From Metopolophium dirhodum (lineage: Eukaryota; Arthropoda; Insecta; Hemiptera; Aphididae), in assembly GCF_019925205.1 (NCBI RefSeq), contig NC_083564.1:1555491-1619490 (forward strand): a DNA stretch of 64,000 nucleotides, read 5' to 3'. Position numbers and translations under genes: made by a program. Positions within the stretch are counted from its first letter, which is position 1; each line of letters starts with the position of its first letter. The notes beneath the pieces are model-generated. The model had not been told where the DNA came from, did no database searches, and was given only the letters and a program-made list of their open reading frames with translations. Positions 25,690-37,462 of the stretch are shown one piece after another.

Positions 25690-26155
25690 AACAAACGATT
25701 ATGTTCGTGGTGAAGATTTTTGGCTTATATATATATATATATATTATATACGCTTACCTGTTGAAATAGCAACAGATTTTGACTGCTTCGTAAGTATTTT
25801 AACTTTGGACGTGGCCGTTATACGGAATATACTACGTATAATGACGGACAACCCGAATTTACCACCATTTGTTTACCGCATCAATCAACGACGGTTATTT
25901 AAATAAATGTCTATCATGAACATAATCAAATTTTGTTCATCGTGATAAACTGATGATTTTTGGTTTTGTTACGCTTACCAGGTAAGTCTTACCTACCTAT
26001 TGACATGGCAACGGGATTTTAATTGTTTTATTAGTATTTGAACTTTAAACTTTGGGCATGACCACTAAACGAAAAATGCTACGTAATAGCAAACAAATTT
26101 GTTTACTTCTACTGTCAATCAGTTATTTAAATAAACATTTATTATGTGTATATAA
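25690..26155 (+). repeat. Diverged tandem duplication, two units of about 225 bp
   Basis: Unit 1 (about 25690-25920) and unit 2 (about 25925-26155) share, in order, a TGTTC(G/A)(T/C)(G/C)GTG segment, GATTTTTGG, TACGCTTACC(T/A)G, a GGCAAC/AGCAAC piece, TTAGTATTT-AACTTT, GGNCATGACC/GGACGTGGCC, and a GGTTATTTAAATAAA/AGTTATTTAAATAAA tail. Divergence is substantial. No function is visible. Confidence 0.55.
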
Positions 26156-26219
26156 TATTTGTTTCTACGCATAGACGCGTTAACGGTTAGGTACTGCTGA
26201 CAAATAATTTAAAAAATAA

Positions 26220-26385
26220 CGGGGAGGTCGCTCTGCTGTATATGTGTAGTAAGTTTCGAGTAATTGATTATCCGAGTAGGTTATGGCAACGGTTGTTACA
26301 TTTGAAATTTTTTTCAAAAACCTCACATATATTATATTCATTGCGCGTATAAAAACCGATTTTGAACAGAGACGGCCTGTCATCA
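26220..26385 (+). repeat. Worn terminal fragment of the asymmetric-end repeat family
   Basis: GGTCGCTCTGCTGTATATG, then a degenerate body and AAAACCGATTTTGAACAGAG ACGG, match the first 160 bp of copies such as E (GTCGCTCTGCTGTACAG ... AAAACGATTCTGAGCG). The rest of the element is missing. A similar scrap lies at about 40960-41045. Confidence 0.5.
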
Positions 26386-26399
26386 CCTATTTCTAATGA

Positions 26400-29284
26400 T
26401 ATTTAATGATTTATTTGTACTGCCATAATTATTAATACAGTAGGTAAACAAATTTTTTTTAAAAATTTTGCATGTATTTTAATTGTTATAACTTTTTAAG
26501 TAAGTTATATAAATTGGTACCGTATAATGGTGGAAATAGGTTCTAGGTAGCTTAAAATTAGTGTTAATCTATTTTGAACGCATTATTATACAGAAAACAA
26601 TAATAATAATAAATTGTCCCTACAATTTATATTTTTTGAACCACTACCAAATAACTGAATTCGGCTGAGTTAAGATAATTTTTTTTTTCGTTTAAATATC
26701 CAATAGGGCCTTAGCCTTTTCTGGAGAATGATATAGTATTATTAGTGGCGACAAAAATTTTCCCTGTGTAGAAAATCACTATTACTAGTCCTGATTATAA
26801 TAATATGTAAACAGTGTAAACTAAGATCGTGAGAACATGATATAATGTAACGATATACGATATTGTAATAATCGATATTATTGCAAATATTTTCCGTGAA
26901 CAGTTAGCTATTTATATTTTATACCAATAATAGAGGGATTCTGCGTTTTATATACATTTTATTGCATATACCGCTGGATATTATTTTTTATTCCATTCAA
27001 GTACGCAACTGAGATATCACACGAGATATTTATTCGCCATTAAATTTATCTCGGGTCGTGTTTATACTTGGAATCATAATATTATAATTTATAAGTTATG
27101 ATACACGTCGATGTGCTGTAAAGCGCGCAACGTTGTATTTTACTGGACTTGGCCTTCAGACTGTTTATATTTATACCTATATAGTAATAAATAATAAAAT
27201 ACTAATAATACTACCTATGCTTGATAATATTATAAACTAAACGACTTAGGTATATGTAATATTTATTGTAAAAATAAAACTCCTGTTAATGTTGAGTATT
27301 TGCGAAGAAAATTACGACGAGGAACGATTTACGTAAACAATATTTTCCATCACGAATACAATGTTGGTGATAGCGATTTGTGAATAATATCAATATTATT
27401 ATTATATATTATATTATAATATATTGTAGGTATTATATTATTCAACGACGTCATCGAAATCGTGTTTGATATTATGTCTACATATTGCATTAATTATTCC
27501 GTCCACGTGAAGCACGAGCAACAGAATTCAGTATAATATAATATACTAATGGCGTATGGCGTATCTGAATCTTGTTCAGACGAATTACATTTTTAATTCA
27601 ATTCTTTTACAGCTTGATACGGAAAGCGCCTCGTCAATCAACTTATAATATTTTCTAACCGTTTTATTTTATTTTTTATAGAATTTATTGCTAATATTTG
27701 ATAATTGTGTTATTATAATATATCTATATAGAAAAATAACTTTAACGCCCAACTCCAAAGGGCGGAGTGTGATCTACCCATCGACCCCTTCAGATTGTCT
27801 GCCATATAATATTATAGTCGAACACACTAACTATATTCTCATATAATCTACACGTATATGGCATATCGTGGTATAACATATGCTTTATAATAATATATAT
27901 ACTGCTAACACATTTATCGTTCATATTATTATATTATTTATATTACATCGCATGATGTACAGTACATCAAACATCTAACTGTTGCACTTACAATACTATA
28001 CTAGGTATATATTATACCTATATACATATATAGAAATATATAAACACGCCACAAGCACTCGTAAAGTCGTAACTAAAATGATACACGGTTGCTATAGTGT
28101 ACAAATCGTACATAAAACACACACACACGCGTGCGTAAAAATCGTAAATGTATAAGGATGTTGGTCGGAATCGTCGACCGTAACGAATTATTTAAATTAT
28201 TTGTATGTAAATCAACACGTAGACGGATGTACATGCACGCCGCATCCTTCATACTACATTAATAACACGCTGCAAATCTCACACACTCGCGTGTGCACTG
28301 CACTTAGAAACAAAAACATCAACAATTGTTTTTTGCCCGGGAAATTACATTAATTCTGTTAATTATTTTTGCACACGTCCTATATAAAATGTGGGGATTA
28401 AGAAAGCGTATTATACGCACAGCGCTACTGTACCTACATTAGCTAATCACTATATTATTGTTAAACACCATCCATCATATACAATACATTAATAAGACCA
28501 TTAATTACTTATAGAGCAAAAAAGTGATGAAAAAAAAATTATTACTTTAACATATCATTTTGGAGAGAAAAATACTCCGAAAGATTTTTCGTCCTGTAAT
28601 AATAACACGCTAAGTGGTGAATGGAGGAGAAGAAAAATTATGAATTAGAAACACACTTCCAAAGGGCGTTACCTGATTGCGGCCCGAAATAACCTTTTTA
28701 CCTATCACGATGATTTCGGCCTGTACATAGTAGGTAGGAAATACTACTTTCAGTGGTTATGAAAACTAAATAAATACCTATCTGAATTTCATCCGGTATG
28801 TATTTTGATATAAATATTTAAAAAAAATTTTTATAAATTCAAATTGAAAAATTAAAAAACAAGGAAATACGTAATTTTGAGTTTGTGAAAATAATAAGTT
28901 ATAAAAACGTTTCTATGGCATTATAATTAATTTTTTTTTTACTCGACCATTTATTGACTTGACTATTAATAAAAAAATTTATATTATTAATTTGTTCCAT
29001 AAAAAAATTATTATCCTATTTTGAGTTATTATTGTTATAAAACATTTTTGTTGTGTTATGAGTTTTTTAATATAATTGCTATGTTTATTTATAATTTCAT
29101 ATTTATTGTACTTCTTTTTTTTCGTTAAAATTTTTTGGCGTTTATAAATAAACTATTTATATGTATTTATGATGTATTTTTATGAAAATGTATGTTTATA
29201 AAACTTTATTTTTAGTTTACCAATAATATATAACGATTTTCATAATTATGTATACGTTATTTTGTGAACCAATGTGTGTTTGAA
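26400..29284. other. Non-coding AT-rich stretch
   Basis: No exon, RNA gene or well-delimited element was recognised in almost 2.9 kb. An ACACACAC/GCGTGCG alternating run occurs near 28117-28135. Confidence 0.45.
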
Positions 29285-29640
29285 CGCAAACGGGATACTT
29301 ATATTTGGGACAAAATACGATTACCCGAATTAGGACCGCAATCGGGCATCCCCGCTTGCACATACCGAGTATACTGGAGACGATAAGGTACAAAACTACA
29401 AAACACTAAAATTGGCTGGGCATGTATGGGGTAGGCACGCAGGAAATCCTACTGGAAAAATACCACTGGGAAAACCACGATTGAGATGAGAGGACGTAGT
29501 AAGGGTAAAGATGTAGAAGCATTATCAGAAGGATGCGACAAGAGAATACAACTGTCAGATAGGGAAAACTGAAGGCAAGGTTGTCTATCGGAATGGTCCT
29601 AATGGCCGATTTAGTATCTACCGAAGAAGAAGAAAAATAA
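29285..29640 (+). pseudogene. Decayed 3' end of a non-LTR retrotransposon (LINE)
   Basis: In one plus-strand frame near 29407-29490 the translation reads LKLAGHVWGRHAGNPTGKIP followed by LGKPRLR, a stop, then EDVVR. This has the shape of the C-terminal end of LINE reverse-transcriptase proteins (…WAGH(V/I)…GRP..RWEDDV), with TGA where Trp is usual. After a frameshift, LSDRENxRQGCLSEWSxWPI and a Lys-rich end (encoded by GAAGAAGAAGAAA) continue the same pattern, again with stops. It is a dead fragment, truncated at its 5' end. Clade cannot be assigned from this piece. Confidence 0.6.
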
Positions 29641-30091
29641 GAATTATCATGTACCTATATAGATGTATGCGGCACGCCGAATAAATTCGCACAGGACCGA
29701 TGTTTTCTGAATGTGAACATATTATTATTATTATAACATAATGTGAATAATGTAATGATGTAATGATGTTTTCTTTACTTTCAAAGTGAACGGAAGGTAG
29801 GTTGTGTGTACACAGTCTTGTCGCCACAGCAATGGGTTGTTGGCCCGTCCGAATGACGTACGTCGTTGAGTGTCGACACACTTTTTTGAGTAAATTATAT
29901 ACGCTATGTAAAATACTAAAATACGTCTTGTAGGCTGTAGCTTATACAATGACATGTATATTATCGAGAGTTTTAATACTTAGTTAAAATCATTATAATA
30001 ATAAATTATTAAAAATAAAGTACGAACACGAAAGCTGATTCTCCATGATTTACCTTTTGATAGACAACGCCAATATTATGTATATAATATG

Positions 30092-30100
<9 letters not shown>

Positions 30101-30122
<22 letters not shown>
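30101..30122. repeat. (AC)11 microsatellite
   Basis: Eleven AC dinucleotides follow a TA-rich run at 30091-30100. A likely polymorphic marker. Confidence 0.9.
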
Positions 30123-30123
<1 letters not shown>

Positions 30124-30710
30124 TGAAAGTATGAAAGTGTTAAGAGCAATAACCTTCGGATACAAACATACACAACCATGCAGACATGCAGTCAAATAAT
30201 AAATTAAAATCACAGTATGCGCCTGAATTCTCGATATTTAGTTATATTATAATATTATGTTACATAATAGTTTTAATCCACTATTAGGATAATCATCATA
30301 ATATAATATAAAATATACCGACTAAACTTCCTTTGATGCACCGTATAATAATATGATGGTAATCGGTAATGGTATTCTTATATTATTAAATATTACATAT
30401 GAGATTTTGATATAAAACACAACTAAGCAAAATTACCCCTCCCTTAATTTCACTATCGTTTTGTTAGACGTTATCATAATTATTTTACAATTATTTAATT
30501 ATTGGAACTTGTATATTTTTCAGAGTAATAAATATTTTACTTTCTTGATCTTTAATCAAGTAAGTATGGTAATTGAAATGAAAAAAGTCTGAATTTTGAA
30601 AACTTCAATAATTTGTGTTAAATAGGAAAATAATAAAAATGTAACTCAGTAATGATGAGTAGGTAAGTAATTAAGCTAGCTTTAATATAAAATATTAATG
30701 AGAGAGATTT

Positions 30711-31437
30711 GATATCACACCCAAGCGGTATAACGATTCGAATTCATAAAAACGTCGGCGTGAACAGTCCCAAAATTTCTAATTTTTAACTTTTCTCCTA
30801 AACTATGATATCTTTTTTTTTTTTTTTCAGTTTATAACCGACGACGCCGCGGGAACTGCTTTCGCATTACTTCCGCGGCGCCGCCTAAACTATGATATCT
30901 AGAAAGTTAGTTGATAACTCATTAAAAAGGGATCATCAAGTAGATACAAAATGTGGAACTACATTTTTTTCTTTTTATTTTTTTTTCACAGTTAAAAAAG
31001 AGTTATTTTTGTTAGATTTTCATTTTGCGAGGTAGATTTCCGAAACTGGAGAACGGATTTTGTTGTTTGGAGTCTTGTTAGATTCACATGGGCTAGGATA
31101 ATTGCAGTGAAGATTTTGAGAACTTTATCTTCAATCGATAATTAACTACAAAGCTGAAAAGATGAAAAACATCAAAAAACGCCCTATAAAATGTGTTTTC
31201 ATTTTTTTTTAAGGTTCCGTAGTGAGTTAACTATTAGAGGTAAAGTTCTGAAAATCTTCACTGCACTTCTCCTAGCCAATGTGAATCTAAAAAGACCTCA
31301 AACAACAAAATCTGCTTTCCGGTTTCGGAGATCCATCTCACTAAATGAAAATGAAAATTATTTTTTGTGAGGCTGCAGTCGTGTTCACACTGAAATTTTT
31401 CTGGATTCAAATTGTTAAATCGCTTGGATGTAACATC
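30711..31437. mobile_element. Palindromic fold-back element containing a later retroposed insert
   Basis: The left arm begins GATATCACACCCAAGCGG and the right arm, reverse complemented, GATGTTACATCCAAGCGA. Further in, TTCCGAAACTGGAGAACGGA and GATTCACATGGGCTAGGA on the left pair with CTCCGAAACCGGAAAGCAGA and GATTCACATTGGCTAGGA on the right. The arms span roughly 350 bp each and are diverged, so the element is old. It is non-coding. The insert at 30814-30883 lies in its left arm. Confidence 0.7.
30814..30883 (-). mobile_element. Short retroposed GC-rich sequence with poly(A) tail and 17-bp target duplication
   Basis: Read on the minus strand, a GC-rich body of about 56 nt starting CGGCGCCGCGGAAGTAATGC ends in CGGTTATAAACTG followed by a run of about 14 A. 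It is bounded by perfect 17-bp direct repeats CCTAAACTATGATATCT at 30797-30813 and 30884-30900. A poly(A) tail plus a long target duplication is the signature of LINE-mediated retroposition. The body can fold (CCGCGGAA with TTCCCGCGG). The source RNA is unknown; a structured RNA such as an rRNA expansion segment or a SINE tail is possible. Confidence 0.8.
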
Positions 31438-32586
31438 AGTTAATATAATTGTAAAAATTAAAAATCAAGAAAGTTTACATGCCAATCTCTGGCTTGGCAA
31501 GTTTTTTTTTAAATAAAAATAATTAATAAATGTATGTGTACTGTGTAGGTACCTACATGGCTACTTACATATTTATAGACTATAGTATAATATACCTAGA
31601 GTGATCTGTCCAATAAAACAATGTTGAATAATATAAGAATTATGATAGGTACGTGTTCTATGTATCGTAAATTGTAATCAATCACAAATCAACATATTTT
31701 ATTTCTATTAATTAGTGTGATTGCTAATTATTAAAACATCACTGATCAGTAATCACCTTACAAAATGTATGTACGAATATGTAATAAGCGTATGTACTAT
31801 GTTATGTGAAAGCCGCATAAACAGATTTTTTTATAATATTATGTTTGTCTCTATCAGACATAAAGTACTGAAGAGATTTAAATTTTATTTTCATGAAGTT
31901 ACGGGTGTGGATGATCACGACGATGAGTTTACTACAACTAAGTAATACTAGATATATAAATACGTCCTTCAGATTTAAGATCTACTCACCATTTAAAACC
32001 ATGATGACTTTTTTTAAAGTCAATGTTAAAAGAAATGACGAAAAAAACCCGACGTCCTTGAAAATATATTTTAATATTCACTGTGCATCAACTAATCAAG
32101 TCTAAATTCAAACAATTAATGCAGTTATAACTTATAACATAAATAAAATATACCTGTTCGTATAGACGTATAAACGTATAGTGAACTTGTTGTGTTTACG
32201 TAGGGGAGTTCAAATATACAGACTACAGAGGTTATATAATACGATCGTATATTATATAAACGTGTGTTTAACAACATTTTTTGAAATTTGAAAAATTATA
32301 AAGGTAATACACATTGATACAGATTAATAATATTCATTAATATTGATACATACCTAAACAGTTCATCATTTATTTTCAAATTGAAAAAATCATTAACGTA
32401 AATTTATTATGAATGGAAAAAGTCCAAGAACAGTAGCTTGGGGTACCCGGTGCATACGAATTGCGTACCATGTCAGGTAAACGAACCTTTTTGAACGAAT
32501 TTAATTTTGTATCGTGTATTAAATATTAATAATTATACGAGAGTAACTGATGTCTCAAACTCGAGTATAGACCATATTATTATTAT
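31438..32586. other. Non-coding stretch
   Basis: Two overlapping plus-strand frames (31721-31945 and 31893-32105) show no protein-like composition or splice support. Nothing else was recognised. Confidence 0.45.
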
Positions 32587-33377
32587 AGATTCTAGGCAGA
32601 GCGATGAATGCATTGATCTTATAACGATGGTGTGTGTTTTATTTGTGTCTGTCATCATTGTTTGATTTGAGTCAGTAACACTGCTTCGATTTTCTTCAAC
32701 TGTATCTTGTTCGATGGGAAAGTGAATCTAGTTGGTGCAATCGTAAGTTCAACATATAAAATTCTCAATAGTTTTTAAAAGCGCAGGGAAAAAAATTACA
32801 AAAATTAAGGAAAAACGCTAATTTTTACACAAAATTGGTTTTCACCAAAATCGATTTTAGTTTTTGGTGTAACTCTAAAAAAATGATGGTAGATACATGC
32901 AATTTTCACTGAATATTTAAATCAGTATTTTTTATACAGCATACATTTTTAAAAATATTTCAATTTGTTTTGAGCTGTTTACGGACATTTTCAGTTTCTA
33001 ATATTTTTTTCTATTAATGTCAATAAATTGTAGTCATTGGGTCAAAAAGCTTAAAAATTTAATACAAGGTTCTTAAAATATATTGTTAAAATGACAGTTG
33101 AAAAATATTAAAACCCATATTCACGATTTTTTTTTATAACCATTTAAGTTTGAATTTTGACAAAATATATCAAATTTAAAATTTAAAAATGATTTTGAAG
33201 TTAAAAATGTATAAAATATTCAACTTTCATAACTATAGTTAGATATAGTTAGGATTGAAAATTTAAAAAAAGGTTCCACGTAAATATATAAATAAATTAC
33301 TTTATTCACAAACATATCATCAATTAATATACTTAGTAATATATCATAGGCTGACTGATCGTCTTCGCCCAGAATCT
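32587..33377 (-). repeat. Asymmetric-end repeat family, copy F (truncated)
   Basis: It begins AGATTCTAGGCAGAGCGATGAATG and runs through the usual body to GGCTGACTGATCGTCTTCGCCCAGAATC. In full-length copies this last motif lies about 110 bp inside the far terminus, so the CATCCACTTATCCACC end is missing. Copy G follows immediately. Confidence 0.7.
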
Positions 33378-33630
33378 GGGTAAAATAATTGTATTTGCAA
33401 TGATGTGCTCTTTTTTTATTTTTGTCTGTCATCACCTTTTAAGACAGTAAAAATGCTTGAATTTTCTTCAACAGTAACTTTTATGATAGGAAAGTGAACC
33501 TAGTTGGTACTTAGGGGGGGTCAAAAGTAACTATTTGCCAGTAGTTTTCAAAAGCGACGTGAAAAACAAAAGAAAAATTAAGGAAAAACGGGAATTTTTA
33601 CACAAAAGATTTATTTAGTCTTTAAATTAA
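33378..33630 (-). repeat. Asymmetric-end repeat family, partial copy G
   Basis: Starts right after the AGAATCTG motif of copy F with AATTGTATTTGCAATGATG, then TCTGTCATCACCTTTTA and GGAAAGTGAACCTAGTTGGT. It breaks off just before the MITE at 33637. Confidence 0.65.
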
Positions 33631-33636
33631 TATATC

Positions 33637-33893
33637 CAGGCGTGGATCCAGAGGGGGGGGGGGGTCCTAGGGTGCTATAGCACTTCCCTTGGCATGTTGC
33701 TTCCTGGAAAACAAATATGTACTCTACACAATATGTATTTTTCAGTAGAATGAAGACAATTCTAACCAAAATTGGTACCAAGAAAAAATTGAGTAAATTG
33801 AGGACTAAAAAAAAGTCACCATCAGTATGGTGTTTACAGAATACGAGACCTTAACCTTAACATCCCCGTAAAGAAATCCTAGATCCGCCACTG
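33637..33893. mobile_element. hAT-like MITE
   Basis: Left end CAGGCGTGGATCCAGAGG followed by a G run; right end, reverse complemented, CAGTGGCGGATCTAGGA. The ends form a diverged inverted repeat similar to the elements at 14368 and 36124. No matching target duplication could be seen. Length is about 257 bp. Confidence 0.55.
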
Positions 33894-34559
33894 GCTGTAG
33901 CGAGTGTAAAGTGATTACATTGAAATATATCAATATCTCCGCGTAAAATTATTTTAGAGTTATTTTTATTACTATTAAAAAAAGTGTCTAGACCAGATAT
34001 AAATTGCCTTAGATTAACACTGGGTGAATGATTTAAGGTTGTGATAATATATACGTATTCTATTTCGATTAAAAAAATAGTAAAATACTAAAATCCTTCA
34101 AGTTTTTATGTAAGTTTTTTTTAAAGACAACATTCACCGAGATATATTTTGTTTACACATACTACATTAAAAACGTAATAATAGTCATCGTGATGGAACG
34201 CAACACGATGTGATTACTGTATAAACCTGTATTGTTTTTTATTTAATTTCTCGTATGCACGCATACACAAAATACGACACGTCCTAATTTTGTATTTTCC
34301 TGCAGCAGGATTTAATACAAAATTTAAAATAACCCAATCGTCGAATTCTAGATTTAAATAATAATTTGGTTTTGATATCCAAAAATTAAACCAAAAGACG
34401 AAACTTAATGTAATAAAATGCTATTAGATCTCAACTTCTAAACTCTAATGCCTTTTAAACTTTTTAAGCAAATTCGTTTTTCAAGTAAAAATAATACAGG
34501 CCATCATTATATTATAATATGTCAATTTACAAACTTTATAATACAGTGGCCTGTGGGTA

Positions 34560-35425
34560 AAGTAAACATTTTCCAATAGTTTTCAAAAGCGACGTGAAAA
34601 ACAAAAGAAAAATTAAGGAAAAACCGGAATTTTTACGCAAAATCTGTTTTTGAGAAAATCGTTTTTGGTTTTTGGTGTAACTCTAAAACAAATGACCGTA
34701 GGTACATGAAATTTTGAATTAATGTTTATATTAGCATTTTCTATACACCATAACATTTTCCAAATATTTTGACTTATTTTGAGCTGTTTACGGACATTTT
34801 CAGTTTCCAGTTTTTTTAGTTTTTTTTTCTATAAATATCAATAAACTTTGTTAGTTAAAAAAGCTTGAAAATTTAATAGAAGGCTCCTAGGTTATTTTTT
34901 CAAAGGCAGATGAAAAAAATGCATTTAAAGTTCAAATATTGACAAAATACGTAAAAATGACGAAAATTTGCAAATTATTTTGAGTTAGAAATTCATAACA
35001 ATTTTTCTTTTTAAATCTAAGATTTGAAAATGTAATACAAGATTGTCCATAAGTTTGTCTACCTTTATCAAAAAAAAAATGTCTACAAGAAAGTCAAATT
35101 AAATTTTTATGAGCGTTTGTAATTCATATTTTTACATTTCGATTTCTCGTGTAACGATTTTCTTAATTTGTTGTAATTAAAAAACGAATGACTGTAGATA
35201 CTTGACAATTTCACTGAATGTTTATATTAACATTTTCTATTCACGATAAAATTTATAAAATAATTTAACTCTTTTTTAGCTGTTTACGAACATAGTCAGT
35301 TTTCAATTTTTTTAGTTTTTTTTTCTATAAATATTAATAAAATTTTATTTTTCGGGTAAAAAAGCGTGAAAATTTAATGCAAGGCTCCTGATATAATGTT
35401 GTAATAGCAGTTATATAGTTTTAAA
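34560..35425 (-). repeat. Asymmetric-end repeat family, internal copy H
   Basis: Body of the family (TTTTCAAAAGCGACGTGAAAAACA, GGTGTAACTCTAAAACAAATGACCG, GCTGTTTACGGACATTTTCAG) without either conserved terminus. It breaks off at AATAGCAGTTATATAG. Worn remnant. Confidence 0.65.
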
Positions 35426-36123
35426 AAACCTGCAAGGGGTACTGTATAGATGTTTATATGAAACCTATAATTAATTAAATATAATATAATAATCAATTAT
35501 TAGTTTCATAGTATATTTTATACTGACCTTTATAAATAGGCGTAATATAATATAAATATAAATATAATATAAATTATATATAGGTACGAAAAACTGATAA
35601 CTATATACCTAATAAATATTTTAATCTAAGGTTAAGTACTTGTAGCCTGTAAAGTATTGGATAAAATCCTCTCAAATTATCGAAAACACATTACCAATTT
35701 TTGATTAATTCTATTAAATTAAAGTAAATATTACACAAGTTAATCACTAAAACAGTAGTATATGGTTATCATAAAGTTAACATATATTTGCAATGCAAAT
35801 AGATACTACCTACTTAGTAATTTTAACTAGGAATTTATTTATTTATATCCATTTGCCAAAAAAGATTCGCCGAAATGGATTTTGCCAAATTGACCGATTA
35901 CCTAATCTAACTGTATAATATAATTGTATATTGATTAAGGAAGGAAAAATAATTAGGTTTAATGTTAATATCTTAGTATTAGACAAGAACACAATTTAGG
36001 CACTTTAAATACTCAAAAGAATATATGTACTTATATTATAATAAATTATAAATACAATTGTTTGCTACGTCTCACAATAGTCTAATAGACAGGCGCAGAG
36101 ATTTATTTCGATAAGGACATATC

Positions 36124-37454
36124 CAGACGCGGATACAAGAGGGGTTATGGGAGCTGAAACCTTAGGCCTAAGGTATTTAAAATTATTTCAATCTTACCTA
36201 CGTAATTATACAATATAATATGCAATAAAATGTAATTTTGTTATTAAAGTTTGTAATACTAATACTTATATACTTTCCTAATATCAATAAAAGCATAGGC
36301 ATTAGTTTAAGTTTGTATAGTTAATAAAATATTCATCATACATGCATACTATAAAATAATAACAAACTTTAATAACAAAATTACCTTTTATTGCATATTA
36401 TATGGTATAATTACGTAGGTAAGATTGAAATAATTTTAAATACCTTAGGCCTAAAGCATAAGGCATACGGTTTCAACCCCCATAGATATTAGGAAAAAAA
36501 AGTTTTAGAAAAAAAGTCCGAGAAAAAATTATTTAAATATAAATTAATTATTAGTATATAAAATAAAATTAGTAAATTTAGCAAAAAATTATTTAACAAA
36601 AATGTTCTATTAAGTTATTTCTATTTAGTTATTTTTTTCATATAATATGTCGAGTATAATAACGATAATGATAAATTGCATGTGGCAATTAACTTATATG
36701 TACCTAGTAATAATAATGATAATTGATAAATAATAAAATATTTTTTTTGTCACGCCTGCACCGAAAGTTTAGTTTTCGATGACGGTTGAAGCGTTGGAAA
36801 TCGATGTTTTCCGTCCAGCGGGCGGTAAAGTGGAAATCCCCAAAAGTACCGGGCGAAAAGTGGAATTCCCCAAAGGTACCGGGCGGTAAAATGGAAATCC
36901 CCAAGAGTACTGAGCTCAGATATCACGGGTATTCTCTGAACAAACAGACACTAAAATCTATACTACGGTTCTCATAAAACATAAACTTTTGGTTACATCT
37001 TATCAAAGAACAATCTTATATTCATAATATTATTATAACCTCCTTGCATGACGCGTAAACATTTTTCTTTCATGAAATTGTTTCCGTATAATAATTTGGT
37101 TGATGCATAGACCCCCGCATAATGCATTATCTTTGCCCTGAAATAGCTCACTTCCCGCCCTTGCCACACAATATACTATTTTGTTAATTTTTTACAAGCA
37201 ATGCAATCACATTTATATAATATATCATACATATTTTATACGTCAATTGTTTAATATAATAATTTAATATTTAAGTAATTTTAAAATAATAATAATAATG
37301 AATGCATAATTAATAATTATGTGTACCTAATAAATAATATTATTTTTAAATTATTTTTTTCCCCGGACTTTTTTACCGTTTACCGCTTTTATTTACTTCA
37401 AGCAGATTTTTTGTCTGTCTCCCCTCCCTTTTTTCATTCCTAGATCCACGCCTG
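36124..37454. mobile_element. 1.33-kb hAT-like composite element with internal hairpins
   Basis: Ends CAGACGCGGATACAAGAGGG and, reverse complemented from the right, CAGGCGTGGATCTAGGAA. The flanking octamers GACATATC (36116-36123) and GACATACC (37455-37462) match at 7 of 8 positions. Inside are a near-perfect hairpin (36141-36253 with 36363-36490), a second inverted repeat pair (AAAAAAGTCCGAGAAAAAAT near 36510 with its complement near 37340-37372), and a three-copy 30-bp tandem repeat at 36820-36911. No transposase is encoded; other elements probably inserted inside it. Confidence 0.65.
36820..36911 (+). repeat. Three-copy tandem repeat, 30-31 bp unit
   Basis: Units follow the pattern GGGCGGTAAAGTGGAAATCC CC then AAAAGTACC, with small differences. 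Because the unit is close to 30 bp, a minus-strand frame stays open through it (repeating GTFGEFHF), but this is a by-product of the repeat, not evidence for a protein. Confidence 0.75.
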
Positions 37455-37462
37455 GACATACC

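Noticed and set aside
36704..36977. Overlapping frames with GTFGEFHF-like repeats
   Set aside because: They arise from the 30-bp tandem repeat inside a transposon and are open on both strands for that reason.
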